From Bosea sp. PAMC 26642 (GTDB taxonomy: Bacteria > Pseudomonadota > Alphaproteobacteria > Rhizobiales > Beijerinckiaceae), in assembly GCF_001562255.1 (NCBI RefSeq), contig NZ_CP014301.1:1674001-1738000 (forward strand): a stretch of DNA of 64,000 bases, given 5' to 3'. The position numbers were made by a program, and so were the translations under genes. Below the pieces are notes generated by a model. It was not told the origin of the DNA, ran no database searches, and saw nothing but the letters and a program-made list of their open reading frames with translations. Positions 7,938-17,626 of the stretch are shown piece after piece; the stretch's first letter is position 1, and the number at the start of each line of letters is the position of its first letter.

Positions 7938-9602
7938 TCAGTTCTTGGCGATGAAGCACTGGCCGCCGGCGGCTTGGAGCGCAGTGCACATCGTCGTCGC
8001 GTCGTCGCGCGAATAGGGACCGACGCGCAAGCGATAGACGGTCTTGCCGCCGGCGAGATCCGTCTTGCGGACGATCGGGTTCTGGGACCCGAGCTGATCG
8101 GGATATTTCCGCTGCAGGGCCGAGTAGGTTGCCCGCGCCTCAGCCTCGCTGCCGGGAGCGGCGAGTTGGACCGCGAAGTCGCCGGTGCCGCTGCGGATCG
8201 CGCCGGTGGAAGCGACTGGCGACACGGCAGGGGCAGGCGCCGCATTGGCGATGCGCAACGGGGGGGCCGGCGTCGTCGCGGCGGCGGGCGCGGCGACCCG
8301 CTCCTGCACCTTGGCCGACTCGGGCGTCGTCGCCGGTGTAGCGGCGGCGCGCGGACGCGGCGGCGGATTCGTGCCTGCAGTCGGGATCGGCGGCACGGAT
8401 GCCGGAGCCGTTGCGCTTGCGGTCGGCAGGCTGCCGACCGGCCGCGTCGGCGCCGAGCCCGTCACCGGCGCAGCCGAGCCATTGGCATAGGCGGCAGTGG
8501 CCGGCGCGGGCGTACCGTCGGGCTTGATCGAGACCGTCCGGACGCGGCGCGGCTCGCCGAGGCCCGGCACCTGCGGAACCGGCGTCAATACGGGATCGGC
8601 GGCGGCAGCGACCCGCTCGGGAGCGGCCGGGGCCTGCGCCAGCGGGTTGCTGCTGGTGCTGGTTTCGGGCGTGGCCGAACTCGGTCCAGGCAGCACGACG
8701 CGCGGCGCCATGGCGCGTGCCGCCTGCTGGACGTCGACGGGCTGCTCTTCGCGGCTGACGACCTTCGTGGCGGCGGCGGGCGTGTCGCCAGCGCGATCGT
8801 AGATCTGCTTGTTCTGATTGGGGATCTCGGCACCGCCGGGATTGGCCGGCTGCACCTTGGTCGGTCCGGTATTGGCGCTGATCACCGGCGGCTGGCCGTC
8901 GATGGTCTTCTCCGAGCCCCGGAAGGTCATCGCCGCACCCGCGCCGATCACGCCGACGCCCAGCAAAGCGGCAACCGTCCACAGGCCCTTGCGCGAGCGC
9001 CGGGGCTCAGGCTCCGGCTCGTATTGGTCATCCATCGCATCCGACTGGATGAAGGCCTCGTGATCCTGGCCGTGAGACGCATAGCCATAATGGCCGCCAT
9101 CCTGATCCAGATCGCGCGGCACGGGAAAATCAGCGGCCGCCGGTGCCGGGCGGCTATAGGGCAGCGGCTCAGGCAGGTCGAAATCAGCCTCGTCCTGACC
9201 GGCATAGGCATCCGCCTTTGCCGGCACGAAGGCCGCTGGCGCAATCGCCGGGCGGGGATCGTCGGTCCGCCGCAGCAGCGCCTCGAACTCGTCGAGCGCG
9301 CCGCGCAGCTCGGCAGGCGGAGCCGCCTTCGCCACGGCGGCCGGCTCATACTCCGACGCCGCTTCGAAGGTGGGCTCGTGGCGCACCGGCTGCTGCCACG
9401 CGGCAGGGGCGACCTGCGCTGGGGCGGGCTGGGCCCGGCCGTTGAACAGGTCCTTGAGCGGATCGTCCTGGCCGACGATGCGCGTCAGCTCCGCGAGAGG
9501 ATCGACGGACTGGCCGGGCCTCGGCGCCTGCGCGGCGCCACGCAACTGACGCTCGAGATCGTCGAGGTCGAGGGCGAAACGGTTTCTAGCTGGCTCACTC
9601 AT
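7938..9602 (-). CDS. SPOR domain-containing membrane protein
   Basis: A 554-residue bitopic inner-membrane protein. Residues 1-205 are cytoplasmic and Pro/Ala/Asp-rich. One membrane helix (about 207-226, GLWTVAALLGVGVIGAGAAM) follows the basic RRSRKG. A long Pro/Ala/Thr linker then leads to a C-terminal SPOR domain (about 475-552, from FAVQLAAPGSEAEA to GGQCFIAKN). SPOR domains bind denuded glycan strands at the division septum, so a division role is inferred. The start at 9600-9602 (MSEPARNRFALDLDDLERQL) is preferred over one four codons upstream. The gene follows argS, a conserved order in Rhizobiales, and ends at a strong terminator. Confidence 0.88.
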   Translation of the reverse strand: MSEPARNRFALDLDDLERQLRGAAQAPRPGQSVDPLAELTRIVGQDDPLKDLFNGRAQPAPAQVAPAAWQQPVRHEPTFEAASEYEPAAVAKAAPPAELRGALDEFEALLRRTDDPRPAIAPAAFVPAKADAYAGQDEADFDLPEPLPYSRPAPAAADFPVPRDLDQDGGHYGYASHGQDHEAFIQSDAMDDQYEPEPEPRRSRKGLWTVAALLGVGVIGAGAAMTFRGSEKTIDGQPPVISANTGPTKVQPANPGGAEIPNQNKQIYDRAGDTPAAATKVVSREEQPVDVQQAARAMAPRVVLPGPSSATPETSTSSNPLAQAPAAPERVAAAADPVLTPVPQVPGLGEPRRVRTVSIKPDGTPAPATAAYANGSAAPVTGSAPTRPVGSLPTASATAPASVPPIPTAGTNPPPRPRAAATPATTPESAKVQERVAAPAAATTPAPPLRIANAAPAPAVSPVASTGAIRSGTGDFAVQLAAPGSEAEARATYSALQRKYPDQLGSQNPIVRKTDLAGGKTVYRLRVGPYSRDDATTMCTALQAAGGQCFIAKN

Positions 9603-9704
9603 GGCATGATCCATTCCAGCACGGACAGACCCGACGATAAGGAACGCCGAATGCCTCGCGCGGTCAATCTGACCTCGTGCGCACTGCCAGCCTAAACGTG
9701 GCCG

Positions 9705-11468
9705 TCAGCGCATCTCTTCCGGCGCCGCAACTCCGGCGACAGCCAGACCGGAGGCAAGCACGCTGCGCACGGAATGCACGAACGCCAATCTTGCCAAGGT
9801 CGACTCTCGATCAGTTTGATTAACGAACCGTAATTGCGGCGAGTCTTTGCCCTTGTTCCATAAGGAATGGAAAGCGCTCGCCAGCTCATGCACGAAAAAG
9901 GCCACGCGATGCGGCTCATGAGCGGCGGCCGCTCCTTCGATCATCCTCGGATAGGCGGCGATCATCTTGACGATGCCGATCTCCGCTTCGTCGGTCAGCC
10001 GCGCGAGATCCGCCTGGGCCAGGCTCGCCGGGCTGAGATCGACGCTGGGGAAGGCCTCGCGCGCCTGCCGGAAGATCGAGGAGCAACGCGCATGCGCGTA
10101 TTGAACGTAAAAGACCGGGTTGTCCTTCGACTGCTCGACGACCTTGGCGAGATCGAAGTCGAGCGTCGCGTCGTTCTTGCGGAAGATCATCATGAAGCGC
10201 ACGGCATCGCGGCCGACCTCGTCGATGACCTCGCGCAGCGTGACGAAATCGCCCGACCGCTTCGACATCTTCACCGGTTCGCCGTTCCGCAGCAGCTTGA
10301 CCATCTGGCAGAGCTTGACATCGAGCCCGCCCTCGCCCGCCGTGACCGCCTTCACCGCTGCCTGCATCCGCTTGACGTAGCCGCCATGGTCGGCGCCCCA
10401 GACATCGATCATCTGGCTGAAACCGCGCGCGAACTTGGAGCGATGATAGGCGATGTCGTTGGCGAAATAGGTATAGCTGCCGTCTGACTTCAGCAGCGGC
10501 CGGTCGACATCGTCGCCGAAGGCGGTGGCGCGGAACAGCGTCTGCTCGCGATCCTCCCAATCCTCGTCTTTCTGGCCCTTGGGCGGTGGCAGCCGGCCCT
10601 CATAGATCAGGTCGCGGGCGCGCAAATCCTCGATCGTGGCGCGCACGGCATCCTTGTTGCCGTCGACGACCTGCAGCGACCGCTCCGAGAAGAAGATGTC
10701 GTGCTCGACGCCGAGCGCCGCGAGATCGTCGCGGATCATCGCCATCATCCCGTCGATGGCGACATGGCGCACGAGCGGCAGCCACTCGGCCTCCGGCTTG
10801 CCCAGCAGCGCGTCGCCATGCGTCTTCGCGAGCGTCTGCCCGACGGAGACGAGATAATCGCCGGGATAGAGGCCCTCGGGGATCGTGATCGTCTCGCCCA
10901 GCGCCTCGCGATAACGCAGGAAGGCCGAGCGCGCGAGCACGTCGACCTGTGCACCGGCATCGTTGATGTAGTATTCGCGCGTCACGGCCTGGCCGGCGAA
11001 GGCGAGCAGATTGGCGAGCGAGTCGCCGAACACCGCGCCGCGGCCATGGCCGACATGCATGGGCCCGGTCGGATTGGCCGAGACATATTCGACATTGATC
11101 TTAGGCGCCGGCTTGAACGCGCCCTTGCCGTAGTCCGGCCCGGCCTCGACCGCCGATTTCAGGATCGCCGTGAAGACCTCGGGCTTCAGCGTCAGGTTGA
11201 TGAAGCCCGGCCCCGCGATCGCGGTCCTGACGATATCCGCCTCACCGGCAAGCTCGGCGCAGATCAGCTCGGCCAGCGCGCGCGGATTGGTGCCGGCCTC
11301 CTTGGCCAGGACCATCGCCGCATTGGTGGCGAGGTCGCCATGGGCGGGATCACGCGTCGGCTCGACCACGACGCGCCCGAGATCGAGCCTCGCCGGCAAA
11401 GCGCCGCGCGTGGCAAGACGCGCCAGAGCCGCGTTCAGGCGGGCGGAATAGCTCTCGAACAGGTTCAT
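9705..11468 (-). CDS. argS: Arginyl-tRNA synthetase
   Basis: A class I aminoacyl-tRNA synthetase that charges tRNA(Arg). The 587-residue protein has the HIGH-box equivalent HVGH (138-141) inside [15 protein letters not shown] and the KMSK loop [12 protein letters not shown] (400-411). It carries the N-terminal Add-1 domain that recognises the tRNA elbow (about 1-110) and the C-terminal DALR anticodon-binding domain (about 455-587, with [12 protein letters not shown]). I placed the start at 11466-11468 ([15 protein letters not shown]); longer frames run into dgt. It lies 46 bases after dgt, in the conserved order dgt-argS-SPOR. Confidence 0.96.
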   Translation of the reverse strand: MNLFESYSARLNAALARLATRGALPARLDLGRVVVEPTRDPAHGDLATNAAMVLAKEAGTNPRALAELICAELAGEADIVRTAIAGPGFINLTLKPEVFTAILKSAVEAGPDYGKGAFKPAPKINVEYVSANPTGPMHVGHGRGAVFGDSLANLLAFAGQAVTREYYINDAGAQVDVLARSAFLRYREALGETITIPEGLYPGDYLVSVGQTLAKTHGDALLGKPEAEWLPLVRHVAIDGMMAMIRDDLAALGVEHDIFFSERSLQVVDGNKDAVRATIEDLRARDLIYEGRLPPPKGQKDEDWEDREQTLFRATAFGDDVDRPLLKSDGSYTYFANDIAYHRSKFARGFSQMIDVWGADHGGYVKRMQAAVKAVTAGEGGLDVKLCQMVKLLRNGEPVKMSKRSGDFVTLREVIDEVGRDAVRFMMIFRKNDATLDFDLAKVVEQSKDNPVFYVQYAHARCSSIFRQAREAFPSVDLSPASLAQADLARLTDEAEIGIVKMIAAYPRMIEGAAAAHEPHRVAFFVHELASAFHSLWNKGKDSPQLRFVNQTDRESTLARLAFVHSVRSVLASGLAVAGVAAPEEMR

Positions 11469-11514
11469 AGCGGTCATTCTGGCGGTCGACGTTGCGGGCG
11501 GGAGGAGCCCGGCC

Positions 11515-12786
11515 CTATCGCAGCGACGGGGTCTCGTCAAACAACCGGCGGTGCTCGCCTTGCGCATATCCATCGGTCATCCCGGCGATGTAGTCGGCGA
11601 TCCGGCGCGCCAGCCGCGGCAGCTCGAGCCCCTCGCAGCCGGTAGCCCATTCGCCGGGCATCGCGGCGGGATCGGCCAGAAAGCGCCCGAACAGCTCGCG
11701 CACCACCTCGGCCGCCTGCGCGCGGATCGGCGCGATCCGGGGGTGGCGATACATGTTGGGATAAAGGAACGCCTTGATCTCCCGGTCGGCGGTCTCGATC
11801 GCCTCCGAAAAGGCGATGACGGGATGGCCGGCGCGCCGGATCGCGTCGGCATCGGCCGGCGCCAGCGCCGCGATCCGCGCCTGCGACTGGGCGATCACGT
11901 CCTCGACGAAGCAAGTGATCACCCGCCGCACCAGTTCGTTGGCGCCGCGCGCCGCCTCCAGCCCCGGATGCAGCCACTCGATCTCATCGATGAGGCCCGA
12001 CAGGAACGGCACGGCGCGCAGGTCCGCCAACTCGAACAGACCGGCGCGCAACCCGTCATCGATATCGTGCGCATTGTAGGCGATGTCGTCGGCGAGCGCC
12101 GCAGCCTGCGCCTCGGCCGAAGCATGGCTGTCGAGCCGGAGATCCTGCCTGGCATTGTATTCGAGAATGGCCGCCGAGATGCCGGCCTTGGCATAGCGCG
12201 CGGTCGGCCTGCCGTCGGCGCCGATCAGCGGCCCGTTATGCTTGACCAGCCCCTCCAGCGTCTCCCAGCTCAGATTCAGCCCGTCGAAACCGGCATAGCG
12301 CCGCTCCAGCCGCGTTACGATCCGCAGCGTCTGGGCGTTGTGGTCGAAGCCGCCGAAGCCCGCCATGCAGTCGTCGAGCGCATCCTCGCCGGTATGGCCG
12401 AAGGGCGTGTGTCCGAGGTCGTGCGCCAGCGCCAGCGCCTCGGCCAGATCCTCGTCGAGCCCCAATGCCCGCGCCAGCGAGCGCGCGATCTGCGCCACCT
12501 CGATCGTATGCGTCAGCCGCGTGCGGAAATGGTCGCCCTCATGCGCGACAAACACTTGAGTCTTGTGCTTGAGCCGGCGGAAGGCGGTCGAATGGATGAT
12601 CCGGTCGCGGTCGCGCTGGAACTGGTTGCGCGTTGCCGAGCCCGGCTCCTCGACCAGCCGGCCGCGACTTTGCGACGAACGGCAGGCATAGGCCGCCCGC
12701 CAACGCTCGCCCGGCTCGCGCCCGGCCCCGTCGTCGGGGCCAGTGTTGTCGGGGCCAAAGTTGTCGGGGCTCTGTGGATGCGGCAT
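11515..12786 (-). CDS. dgt: Deoxyguanosinetriphosphate triphosphohydrolase-like protein
   Basis: An HD-superfamily dNTP triphosphohydrolase (423 residues) that cleaves dGTP or other dNTPs to the nucleoside and tripolyphosphate. The family segments are [24 protein letters not shown] in two adjoining parts, then [13 protein letters not shown] (first metal His) and the HD pair in [19 protein letters not shown] later metal Asp is in [18 protein letters not shown] chose the ATG at 12784-12786 (MPHPQSPDN) although the first 25 residues are low-complexity. It is divergent from erpA with a 98-bp shared promoter region, and precedes argS. Confidence 0.92.
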   Translation of the reverse strand: MPHPQSPDNFGPDNTGPDDGAGREPGERWRAAYACRSSQSRGRLVEEPGSATRNQFQRDRDRIIHSTAFRRLKHKTQVFVAHEGDHFRTRLTHTIEVAQIARSLARALGLDEDLAEALALAHDLGHTPFGHTGEDALDDCMAGFGGFDHNAQTLRIVTRLERRYAGFDGLNLSWETLEGLVKHNGPLIGADGRPTARYAKAGISAAILEYNARQDLRLDSHASAEAQAAALADDIAYNAHDIDDGLRAGLFELADLRAVPFLSGLIDEIEWLHPGLEAARGANELVRRVITCFVEDVIAQSQARIAALAPADADAIRRAGHPVIAFSEAIETADREIKAFLYPNMYRHPRIAPIRAQAAEVVRELFGRFLADPAAMPGEWATGCEGLELPRLARRIADYIAGMTDGYAQGEHRRLFDETPSLR

Positions 12787-12884
12787 GGCAGACCCGTCGC
12801 CTCGCCCGGCTTGTGAAGGCGATGCCGCGCAATTACCTTTACGCACAACACGGGTGCAAGCTGCATCTCTCAGGAGACATCACC

Positions 12885-13235
12885 ATGTCGCTCGACATCC
12901 AGGCCAATCCGCGCGGCGTCGCCGTTACGGATAAGGCCGCCAGCCGCATTCTCTCGGTGATGGAGAAGGAGGCGCCCGGCTCGATGCTGCGCGTCAGCGT
13001 CGCCGGCGGCGGCTGTTCCGGCTTCCAGTACATCTTTGACGTCGACCATGAACAGGCGCCCGGCGACCTCGTGATCGAGCGCGACGGCGCCACCGTCCTG
13101 ATCGACGAGACCTCGCTCGATCTGCTCGAAGGCTGCACGATCGACTTCGTCGACGACCTCGTCGGCCAATCGTTCAGGATCACCAATCCCAACGCGACGA
13201 GTTCCTGCGGCTGCGGGACGTCGTTTGCGGTGTGA
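12885..13235 (+). CDS. erpA: Iron-sulfur cluster insertion protein ErpA (HesB/IscA family)
   Basis: An A-type Fe-S carrier of 116 residues that passes clusters from the Suf scaffold to apoproteins. It has the three invariant cysteines: Cys44 in GGGCSGFQY, and Cys108 and Cys110 in SSCGCGTSF. The ATG at 12885-12887 is preceded by CAGGAGAC, a good ribosome-binding site, and gives the usual length. It sits divergent to dgt, the standard Rhizobiales position. No A-type carrier is seen in the suf operon at 29-36 kb, so this may serve it. Confidence 0.95.
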   Translation: MSLDIQANPRGVAVTDKAASRILSVMEKEAPGSMLRVSVAGGGCSGFQYIFDVDHEQAPGDLVIERDGATVLIDETSLDLLEGCTIDFVDDLVGQSFRITNPNATSSCGCGTSFAV

Positions 13236-13242
13236 CGAGGAG

Positions 13243-13318
13243 CTGTCATTCCGGGGCTTCGCAAAGCGAAGAGCCCGGAACCCATAACCACAATGCTCTC
13301 AGAACCCGGCCCGAAATG
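13243..13318. repeat. Family B palindromic repeat, erpA/cold-shock junction
   Basis: This copy has the subfamily B core GGAACCCA rather than GGAATCCAT. The left arm is GTCATTCCGGGGCTTCG with AGAGCCCGGAACCCA. The right arm is short and degenerate, ending CCCGGCCCGAAATGAC. It starts eight bases past the erpA stop and could act as its terminator hairpin. Confidence 0.8.
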
Positions 13319-13359
13319 ACTGAGTGATTTCAACGGCTTCGTGTTTGTCGTCCGAGGGT

Positions 13360-13474
13360 CGTCATTCCGGGCGCAGCGCAGCGGAGACCCTGAATCCATG
13401 CCTGACCCTCTCAAGACCAGCGTTCCGGCATGGATTCCGGATCGGCGCCGCTAAAGCGGCTTGTCCGGAATGAC
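13360..13474. repeat. Family A palindromic repeat, erpA/cold-shock junction
   Basis: A full copy with arms starting CGTCATTCCGGGCGCAGC and ending CTTGTCCGGAATGACGG, and paired TGAATCCATG and CATGGATTCC half-sites. It is the second of three repeat sequences packed in the 401-bp gap between the convergent erpA and cold-shock genes, which holds no gene. Confidence 0.9.
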
Positions 13475-13582
13475 GGTCCGTTGGGTGAAAGATATGAGAA
13501 GACACTGAAATTGTTCAATTCATCGCGCCAGGCTCCCGGGACGAAACGAAACGTCCGAGCCTTCTTTTCATAAACCGGTGTG

Positions 13583-13628
13583 TATGGGTTCCGGGCTCGC
13601 TGCTGTGCAGCGCCCCGACCATGACGGC
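13583..13628. repeat. Family B repeat, single recognisable arm
   Basis: TATGGGTTCCGGGCTCGC followed by a small GCTGCTGTGCAGC hairpin and ACCATGACGG matches one arm of family B. The opposite arm (about 13530-13560) is decayed beyond confident alignment. It lies just past the stop of the cold-shock gene. Confidence 0.6.
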
Positions 13629-13636
13629 GGAAGCCC

Positions 13637-14251
13637 TCAGTGAGAACTCGGGACGCCGCCCTCTTCCACCCTGATCTCGGCGGCCATCAGGCCCTTCGGC
13701 CCCGGCCCGTAGCGCACCAGCACCGTCTGGCCCGGGATCAACTCGACGATTCCGTAGCGCCGCAACGTCTCCATATGGACGAAGATATCGGGCGAGCCCT
13801 CGCCCTTCGAGACGAAGCCGAACCCGCGCAGGCGGTTGAACCACTTCACCACCATGCGCTCGAGCCCGCTCGTCGGCGTCACCGCGACATTGGTGCGCGC
13901 CATCGGCAGTTCGGAGGGATGGCGCGCCGCGCTGGTGTCGATCGAGAGCACGCGCACCGCCTGCCGGCCGCGCGTCTTCTCGATCGCCTCCAGCACGATA
14001 TGGGCGCCCTCGGCGATCGCGGTGAAACCATCGCGCTTCAGGATCGTCACATGCACCAGCACGTCCGCGCCGCCATCCTCGGGCACGACGAAGCCGTAGC
14101 CCTTGCTGACGTCGAACCACTTCACATAGCCGGAGACCTCGACGCCGGCTTCATGGCCGAGCCCGTCGGAGCCGTCGAAGCGGATCTCGCGATTGAGCGA
14201 CTGGATCGGACCCATCGGTGGCCGCCCGCTCTCACCGAACTCATCGGACAT
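13637..14251 (-). CDS. Cold-shock protein with two CSD domains
   Basis: A 204-residue protein with two cold-shock (S1-like OB) domains. The first (about 39-104) has RNP1 KGYGFV (50-55) and RNP2 VLVHV (64-68); the second (about 132-196) has RGFGFV (142-147) and IFVHM (156-160). Such proteins bind single-stranded RNA or DNA and act as RNA chaperones. The two domains are joined by an Arg/Pro-containing linker of about 25 residues. Double-domain Csp proteins of about 200 residues occur in Rhizobiales. I took the ATG at 14249-14251 ([12 protein letters not shown]); a longer frame adds cysteine- and arginine-rich sequence with no family match. The function in this organism is not shown by the sequence. 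Confidence 0.9.
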   Translation of the reverse strand: MSDEFGESGRPPMGPIQSLNREIRFDGSDGLGHEAGVEVSGYVKWFDVSKGYGFVVPEDGGADVLVHVTILKRDGFTAIAEGAHIVLEAIEKTRGRQAVRVLSIDTSAARHPSELPMARTNVAVTPTSGLERMVVKWFNRLRGFGFVSKGEGSPDIFVHMETLRRYGIVELIPGQTVLVRYGPGPKGLMAAEIRVEEGGVPSSH

Positions 14252-14446
14252 ATGCCGCTCACCCCCACGCGAATGGCTTGATTCGTGAAAGTCACGATAG
14301 CATCGCTGCCGAGTCGCGATACAGCCCGGCAAGCCTCATCCACATCTGCGAGGCGGAAAAACTGAGACAGACATCTTTGCGACACAGTCGAGGACCTGCA
14401 CAAGGTTGTTGCACAAGGCCGAGGCCCATAGCTGACGGAGAGTTCT

Positions 14447-15079
14447 ATGGCGGATCTTGCGACGCTCGCCATGTTCACGGCAGCCTCCATCGTGCTGACG
14501 ATCACGCCCGGCCCCGACATGCTGCTGATCGCCTCGCGCAGCCTGAGCCAGGGCCGCATGGCCGGGCTGATGACCTATGCCGGCATTGCGGCCGGCAGTT
14601 ATCTCCAGGCCTTTGCCGCAGCCTTCGGCCTGTCACAGCTCTTCATCATGGTCCCGGCGGCCTATGAGATCTTGCGTTGGGCCGGCGCGGCCTATCTCGC
14701 TTGGCTGGCCTGGACGACACTGCGCTCGGCAGCGCCGCTGTTCTCGCCGACGACGGGCGCAGCCCGGCTGCCGATGCGCCGCATCTTCGTCCAGGGCCTG
14801 CTGACCAACCTGCTCAATCCCAAGATGGCGCTGTTCATGCTGGCGCTGCTGCCGCAGTTCCTGCGGCCCGAGACGGGTTCCATAGCGCTCCAGGTCATCG
14901 TGCTAGCGACCATTCTCAACGCGACCGGCCTCGTCACCAACGGCATCGTCATCCTGACGGCAAGCCGCCTCGGCCAGGCGCTCGCCCGCCGCCCGCATCT
15001 GGCCCGCTGGCCGCAGAAGCTGATGGGCGCGGTGTTCGGCGCGCTGGCGGTGAGGCTGGCGTTGTCATCGCGGGAGTGA
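14447..15079 (+). CDS. LysE/RhtB family amino-acid exporter
   Basis: An inner-membrane exporter of the LysE superfamily (210 residues, about six hydrophobic segments). The family hallmark PGPDM is at 21-25, followed by GRMAGLMTYAGIAAGSYLQA, and the second conserved block is FVQGLLTNLLNPKMALFMLALLPQF (in two parts), typical of RhtB/homoserine-threonine exporters. The substrate cannot be read from the sequence. It is divergent from the cold-shock gene. Its upstream region carries a direct repeat GCACAAGG (14398-14405 and 14411-14418) that might be an operator. No regulator gene is next to it. Confidence 0.9.
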   Translation: MADLATLAMFTAASIVLTITPGPDMLLIASRSLSQGRMAGLMTYAGIAAGSYLQAFAAAFGLSQLFIMVPAAYEILRWAGAAYLAWLAWTTLRSAAPLFSPTTGAARLPMRRIFVQGLLTNLLNPKMALFMLALLPQFLRPETGSIALQVIVLATILNATGLVTNGIVILTASRLGQALARRPHLARWPQKLMGAVFGALAVRLALSSRE

Positions 15080-15161
15080 TCGCATTTTCAATTGGTCTAC
15101 GATTCTTAATCAACGCTGCTTAATAGTAAGATCGGAGAATTGCTCACCCGAAAGATGACAA

Positions 15162-15332
15162 ATGAAGGCTAACTCGAAGCGGATATTCCAGTGGTGGTGC
15201 TCACTGTTTGGTTTGACGGATCAAGTTCACATCAATTTGGTTACGGTCATTGTGGCCGCAGCTACCTTTCTGTGGGCAGCTTCGACCTTGCTGTCTCTAG
15301 CTGTTATGATTGTTATACGGGCGGTCACGTAA
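15162..15332 (+). CDS. Small single-span membrane protein, unknown
   Basis: A 56-codon ORF starting MKANSKRIFQWWCSLFG and ending VIRAVT, with one long hydrophobic stretch (about residues 25-52, VTVIVAAATFLWAASTLLSL). Its n-terminal basic residues (KANSKR) would keep the N-terminus inside. I do not recognise it. The sequence is noticeably AT-richer than its surroundings, uses codons rare in the neighbours (TTG, AAT, CTA), and has only a weak ribosome-binding site (GAAAGATGAC). It lies in the gap between convergent LysE and sirtuin genes. It may be a recently acquired or non-coding stretch; confidence that it is translated is modest. Confidence 0.4.
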   Translation: MKANSKRIFQWWCSLFGLTDQVHINLVTVIVAAATFLWAASTLLSLAVMIVIRAVT

Positions 15333-15414
15333 ATTAACGCTCGCACTTTAGAGCCTATGTATCGACGAACATCACCACCAGGTCGCCACCGGCCTTTGCA
15401 GCCCACCGACGCCC

Positions 15415-16170
15415 CTACTCCGCCAACCGCCCCAGCACCTCCCCAATCTCCGCCCGCACCACCAGATCGGCGACTGGGTCCAGCTCCGTCGGCTCGCGGT
15501 TGACGATGACGAGCTTCGCCCCGCTGCGCTTGGCGATCAGCGGGAAGGTCGCGGCGGGGAACACCATCAGCGAGGAGCCGACGACGAGGAAGAGATCGGC
15601 CTGCAAGGTCAGCGCATGCGCCTTGTGCATCTGCGCCTGCGGCATCGCCTGCCCGAACGAGATCGTCGCCGATTTCACCGGCCCGGCGCACATCGTGCAG
15701 GCGGGCGGCTCGCCCGTCGCCTCGAAGGCCGGGCGGATCGCGTCGAGTTCGTGGCGCCACCCGCAATTCAGGCAGGTCGCATAGGTGCCGTTTCCGTGCA
15801 GTTCGACGATGCGGTCGTCGGGAATGCCAGACGCCTGGTGCAGCCCGTCGATGTTCTGGGTTATGAGACCGGGCGAGCGGCCCTGCGCGATCAATCGCGC
15901 CAGCGCGCGATGACCGCGATTGGGGCCGGCGCCCCGATAATGATCGTCCATCGCGAATTTCCGCCGCCACGCCTCGATGCGCGCCTCGCGGCTGGCGGTG
16001 AAGGCCTGGAACGGGATCGGCTTGTTGACCATCCAGGGCGAACCCGGCGTACGGAAATCCGGCACGCCCGATTCCGTCGAGATGCCCGCCCCGGTGAATC
16101 CGACGATCGCAGCAGCCCGGTCGAGCAGCGCATGAAGCTCGTCGATCGCGTCGTTGGTCTCGTCCTGCAT
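15415..16170 (-). CDS. NAD-dependent protein deacylase, sirtuin (Sir2/CobB family)
   Basis: A 251-residue sirtuin that removes acyl groups from lysines with NAD+ consumption. Visible motifs: NAD-binding GAGIS (27-31) and GVPDFR (35-40), QNIDGLH (105-111), the catalytic His125 in ELHGN, and four zinc cysteines Cys133, Cys136, Cys158 and Cys161. The Tyr-Arg pair of desuccinylase-type (class III) sirtuins is not evident, so plain deacetylation is more likely, but this is inference. It is divergent from the aminotransferase at 16277. Confidence 0.92.
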   Translation of the reverse strand: MQDETNDAIDELHALLDRAAAIVGFTGAGISTESGVPDFRTPGSPWMVNKPIPFQAFTASREARIEAWRRKFAMDDHYRGAGPNRGHRALARLIAQGRSPGLITQNIDGLHQASGIPDDRIVELHGNGTYATCLNCGWRHELDAIRPAFEATGEPPACTMCAGPVKSATISFGQAMPQAQMHKAHALTLQADLFLVVGSSLMVFPAATFPLIAKRSGAKLVIVNREPTELDPVADLVVRAEIGEVLGRLAE

Positions 16171-16276
16171 CCGCTCGTCCGGCTCCGGCCTGCCCCAGCC
16201 TTATAGATATGGGGCGGCAATGGCGGGCTGTCCAAGCGATTGACGGACACGGCGCCAGATCCCAAAGCTGCGGACC

Positions 16277-17461
16277 ATGCTCAAGCCGTCGCACGCCGCC
16301 CTGAATCCCGATCTCCTCGACACCGGCACGCCGCCGATCCCGCAGGCGCAAGCCTGGGCGCGGGCCTATGACGGCCGCCACGGCCCGCTGATCGACCTGT
16401 CGCAGGCGGTGCCGGGCTCCGCCCCGCCCGACGAACTCCTGCGGCGGCTCGGCGAGGCAGCCGCTATGCCCGACAGCGCCCGCTATGGCGCAATCACCGG
16501 CGACATGCGGCTACGCGAGGCCTATGCAGCCGAAATCTCGCGCATCTACGGCACGACGATCGCACCCGCTCAGACCCTGATCACCTCGGGCTGCAACCAA
16601 GCCTATGTGGTGACGATGATGGCGCTCGCCCGCGCCGGCGACAACGTCCTGCTGCCGACACCCTGGTACTTCAACCACGAAATGACGCTGACCATGCTCG
16701 GCATCGCATCGCGGCCCCTGCCCTGCGAGCCCGCCGCCGGCTTCGTCCCCGACGTCGCGCAGGCCGAGGCGCTGATCGACGCGCGCACCCGCGCCATCGT
16801 GCTGGTCACACCCAACAACCCGACCGGCGCGGTCTATCCGCCTGAGACGATCGCGGCCTTCGCCGCGCTCTGCGCAAGGCGGAAGATCTGGCTGGTGCTC
16901 GACGAGACCTATCGCGATTTCCTGCCCGAGGGCGTTGCCAGGCCCCATGAAGTCTTTGCCGCAAGCCGCTGGCAGGATTCCGTCATTGGGCTCTACAGCT
17001 TCTCGAAAGCCTATGCCGTGCCGGGCTGGCGGTTAGGGGCGATCACGGTCGGCGAGCAGATCGTCGAGCAGATCGCAAAGGTACTCGACTGCGTCCAGAT
17101 CAGCCCGGTGCGCGCCGGCCAGGCCGCCATCACCTGGGGCATCGACGGCATCCGCGACTGGCGCGAGGCCAACCGCGCCGAGATCAACGCCCGCGCCGCC
17201 TTGTTTCGCGAGGCGATGGCGCCGCTTAACGGCTGGCGCGTGCTCGCGGCCGGCGCCTATTTTGCCTATGTCGCCCATCCCTTCGAGGATGTGTCGGCGG
17301 CCGATGTCGTGCAAAGGCTGGTCGGGGAGCGCGGCGTGCTCGCCCTGCCCGGCCCCTATTTCGGCCCCGGGCAGGAACGCCATCTGCGCATCGCCATCGC
17401 CAATGTCGCCGCCGACAAGATCGCGGGGCTGGGCGAAAGGCTGCGCGGGTTCGCCATCTGA
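16277..17461 (+). CDS. PLP-dependent aminotransferase, class I/II
   Basis: A fold-type I aminotransferase of 394 residues. The PLP lysine is Lys244 in YSFSKAYAVPGWRLG. Other family markers are NNPTG (180-184), the Asp-Tyr pair in LVLDETYRDF, and a phosphate-binding Arg in GWRLG. The overall pattern is that of aspartate/aromatic-type (AspB-like) enzymes; the actual substrate is not evident. It starts 106 bases from the divergent sirtuin gene and is followed by a palindromic repeat at the convergent junction with the DoxX-like gene. Confidence 0.88.
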   Translation: MLKPSHAALNPDLLDTGTPPIPQAQAWARAYDGRHGPLIDLSQAVPGSAPPDELLRRLGEAAAMPDSARYGAITGDMRLREAYAAEISRIYGTTIAPAQTLITSGCNQAYVVTMMALARAGDNVLLPTPWYFNHEMTLTMLGIASRPLPCEPAAGFVPDVAQAEALIDARTRAIVLVTPNNPTGAVYPPETIAAFAALCARRKIWLVLDETYRDFLPEGVARPHEVFAASRWQDSVIGLYSFSKAYAVPGWRLGAITVGEQIVEQIAKVLDCVQISPVRAGQAAITWGIDGIRDWREANRAEINARAALFREAMAPLNGWRVLAAGAYFAYVAHPFEDVSAADVVQRLVGERGVLALPGPYFGPGQERHLRIAIANVAADKIAGLGERLRGFAI

Positions 17462-17488
17462 CTCTCGGAAACTTTCATTCGAACCACC

Positions 17489-17602
17489 GCCGTCATTCCG
17501 GGCGGAGCGAAGCGGAGACCCGGAATCCATCATAAGGCACCGTCAGCGCTCTATGATGGATTCCGGATCGGCGCCGCTACGCGGCTTGTCCGGAATGACG
17601 CC
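17489..17602. repeat. Family A palindromic repeat, convergent junction
   Basis: A complete copy between two convergent genes. The left arm has CGTCATTCCGGGCGGAGCG and GGAATCCATCATAAG. The right arm has TATGATGGATTCCGGATC and CTTGTCCGGAATGACG. It could serve as a two-way transcription stop. Confidence 0.92.
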
Positions 17603-17626
17603 GCTTCCGCGAGAAAGTGGGAACTC

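Noticed and set aside
13243..13628. Possible CRISPR-like array between erpA and the cold-shock gene
   Set aside because: The three repeats are palindromic, different in subfamily and length, and not evenly spaced by unique spacers.
14398..14418. Riboswitch upstream of the LysE gene
   Set aside because: Only a short direct repeat GCACAAGG is visible; no known aptamer fold could be recognised.
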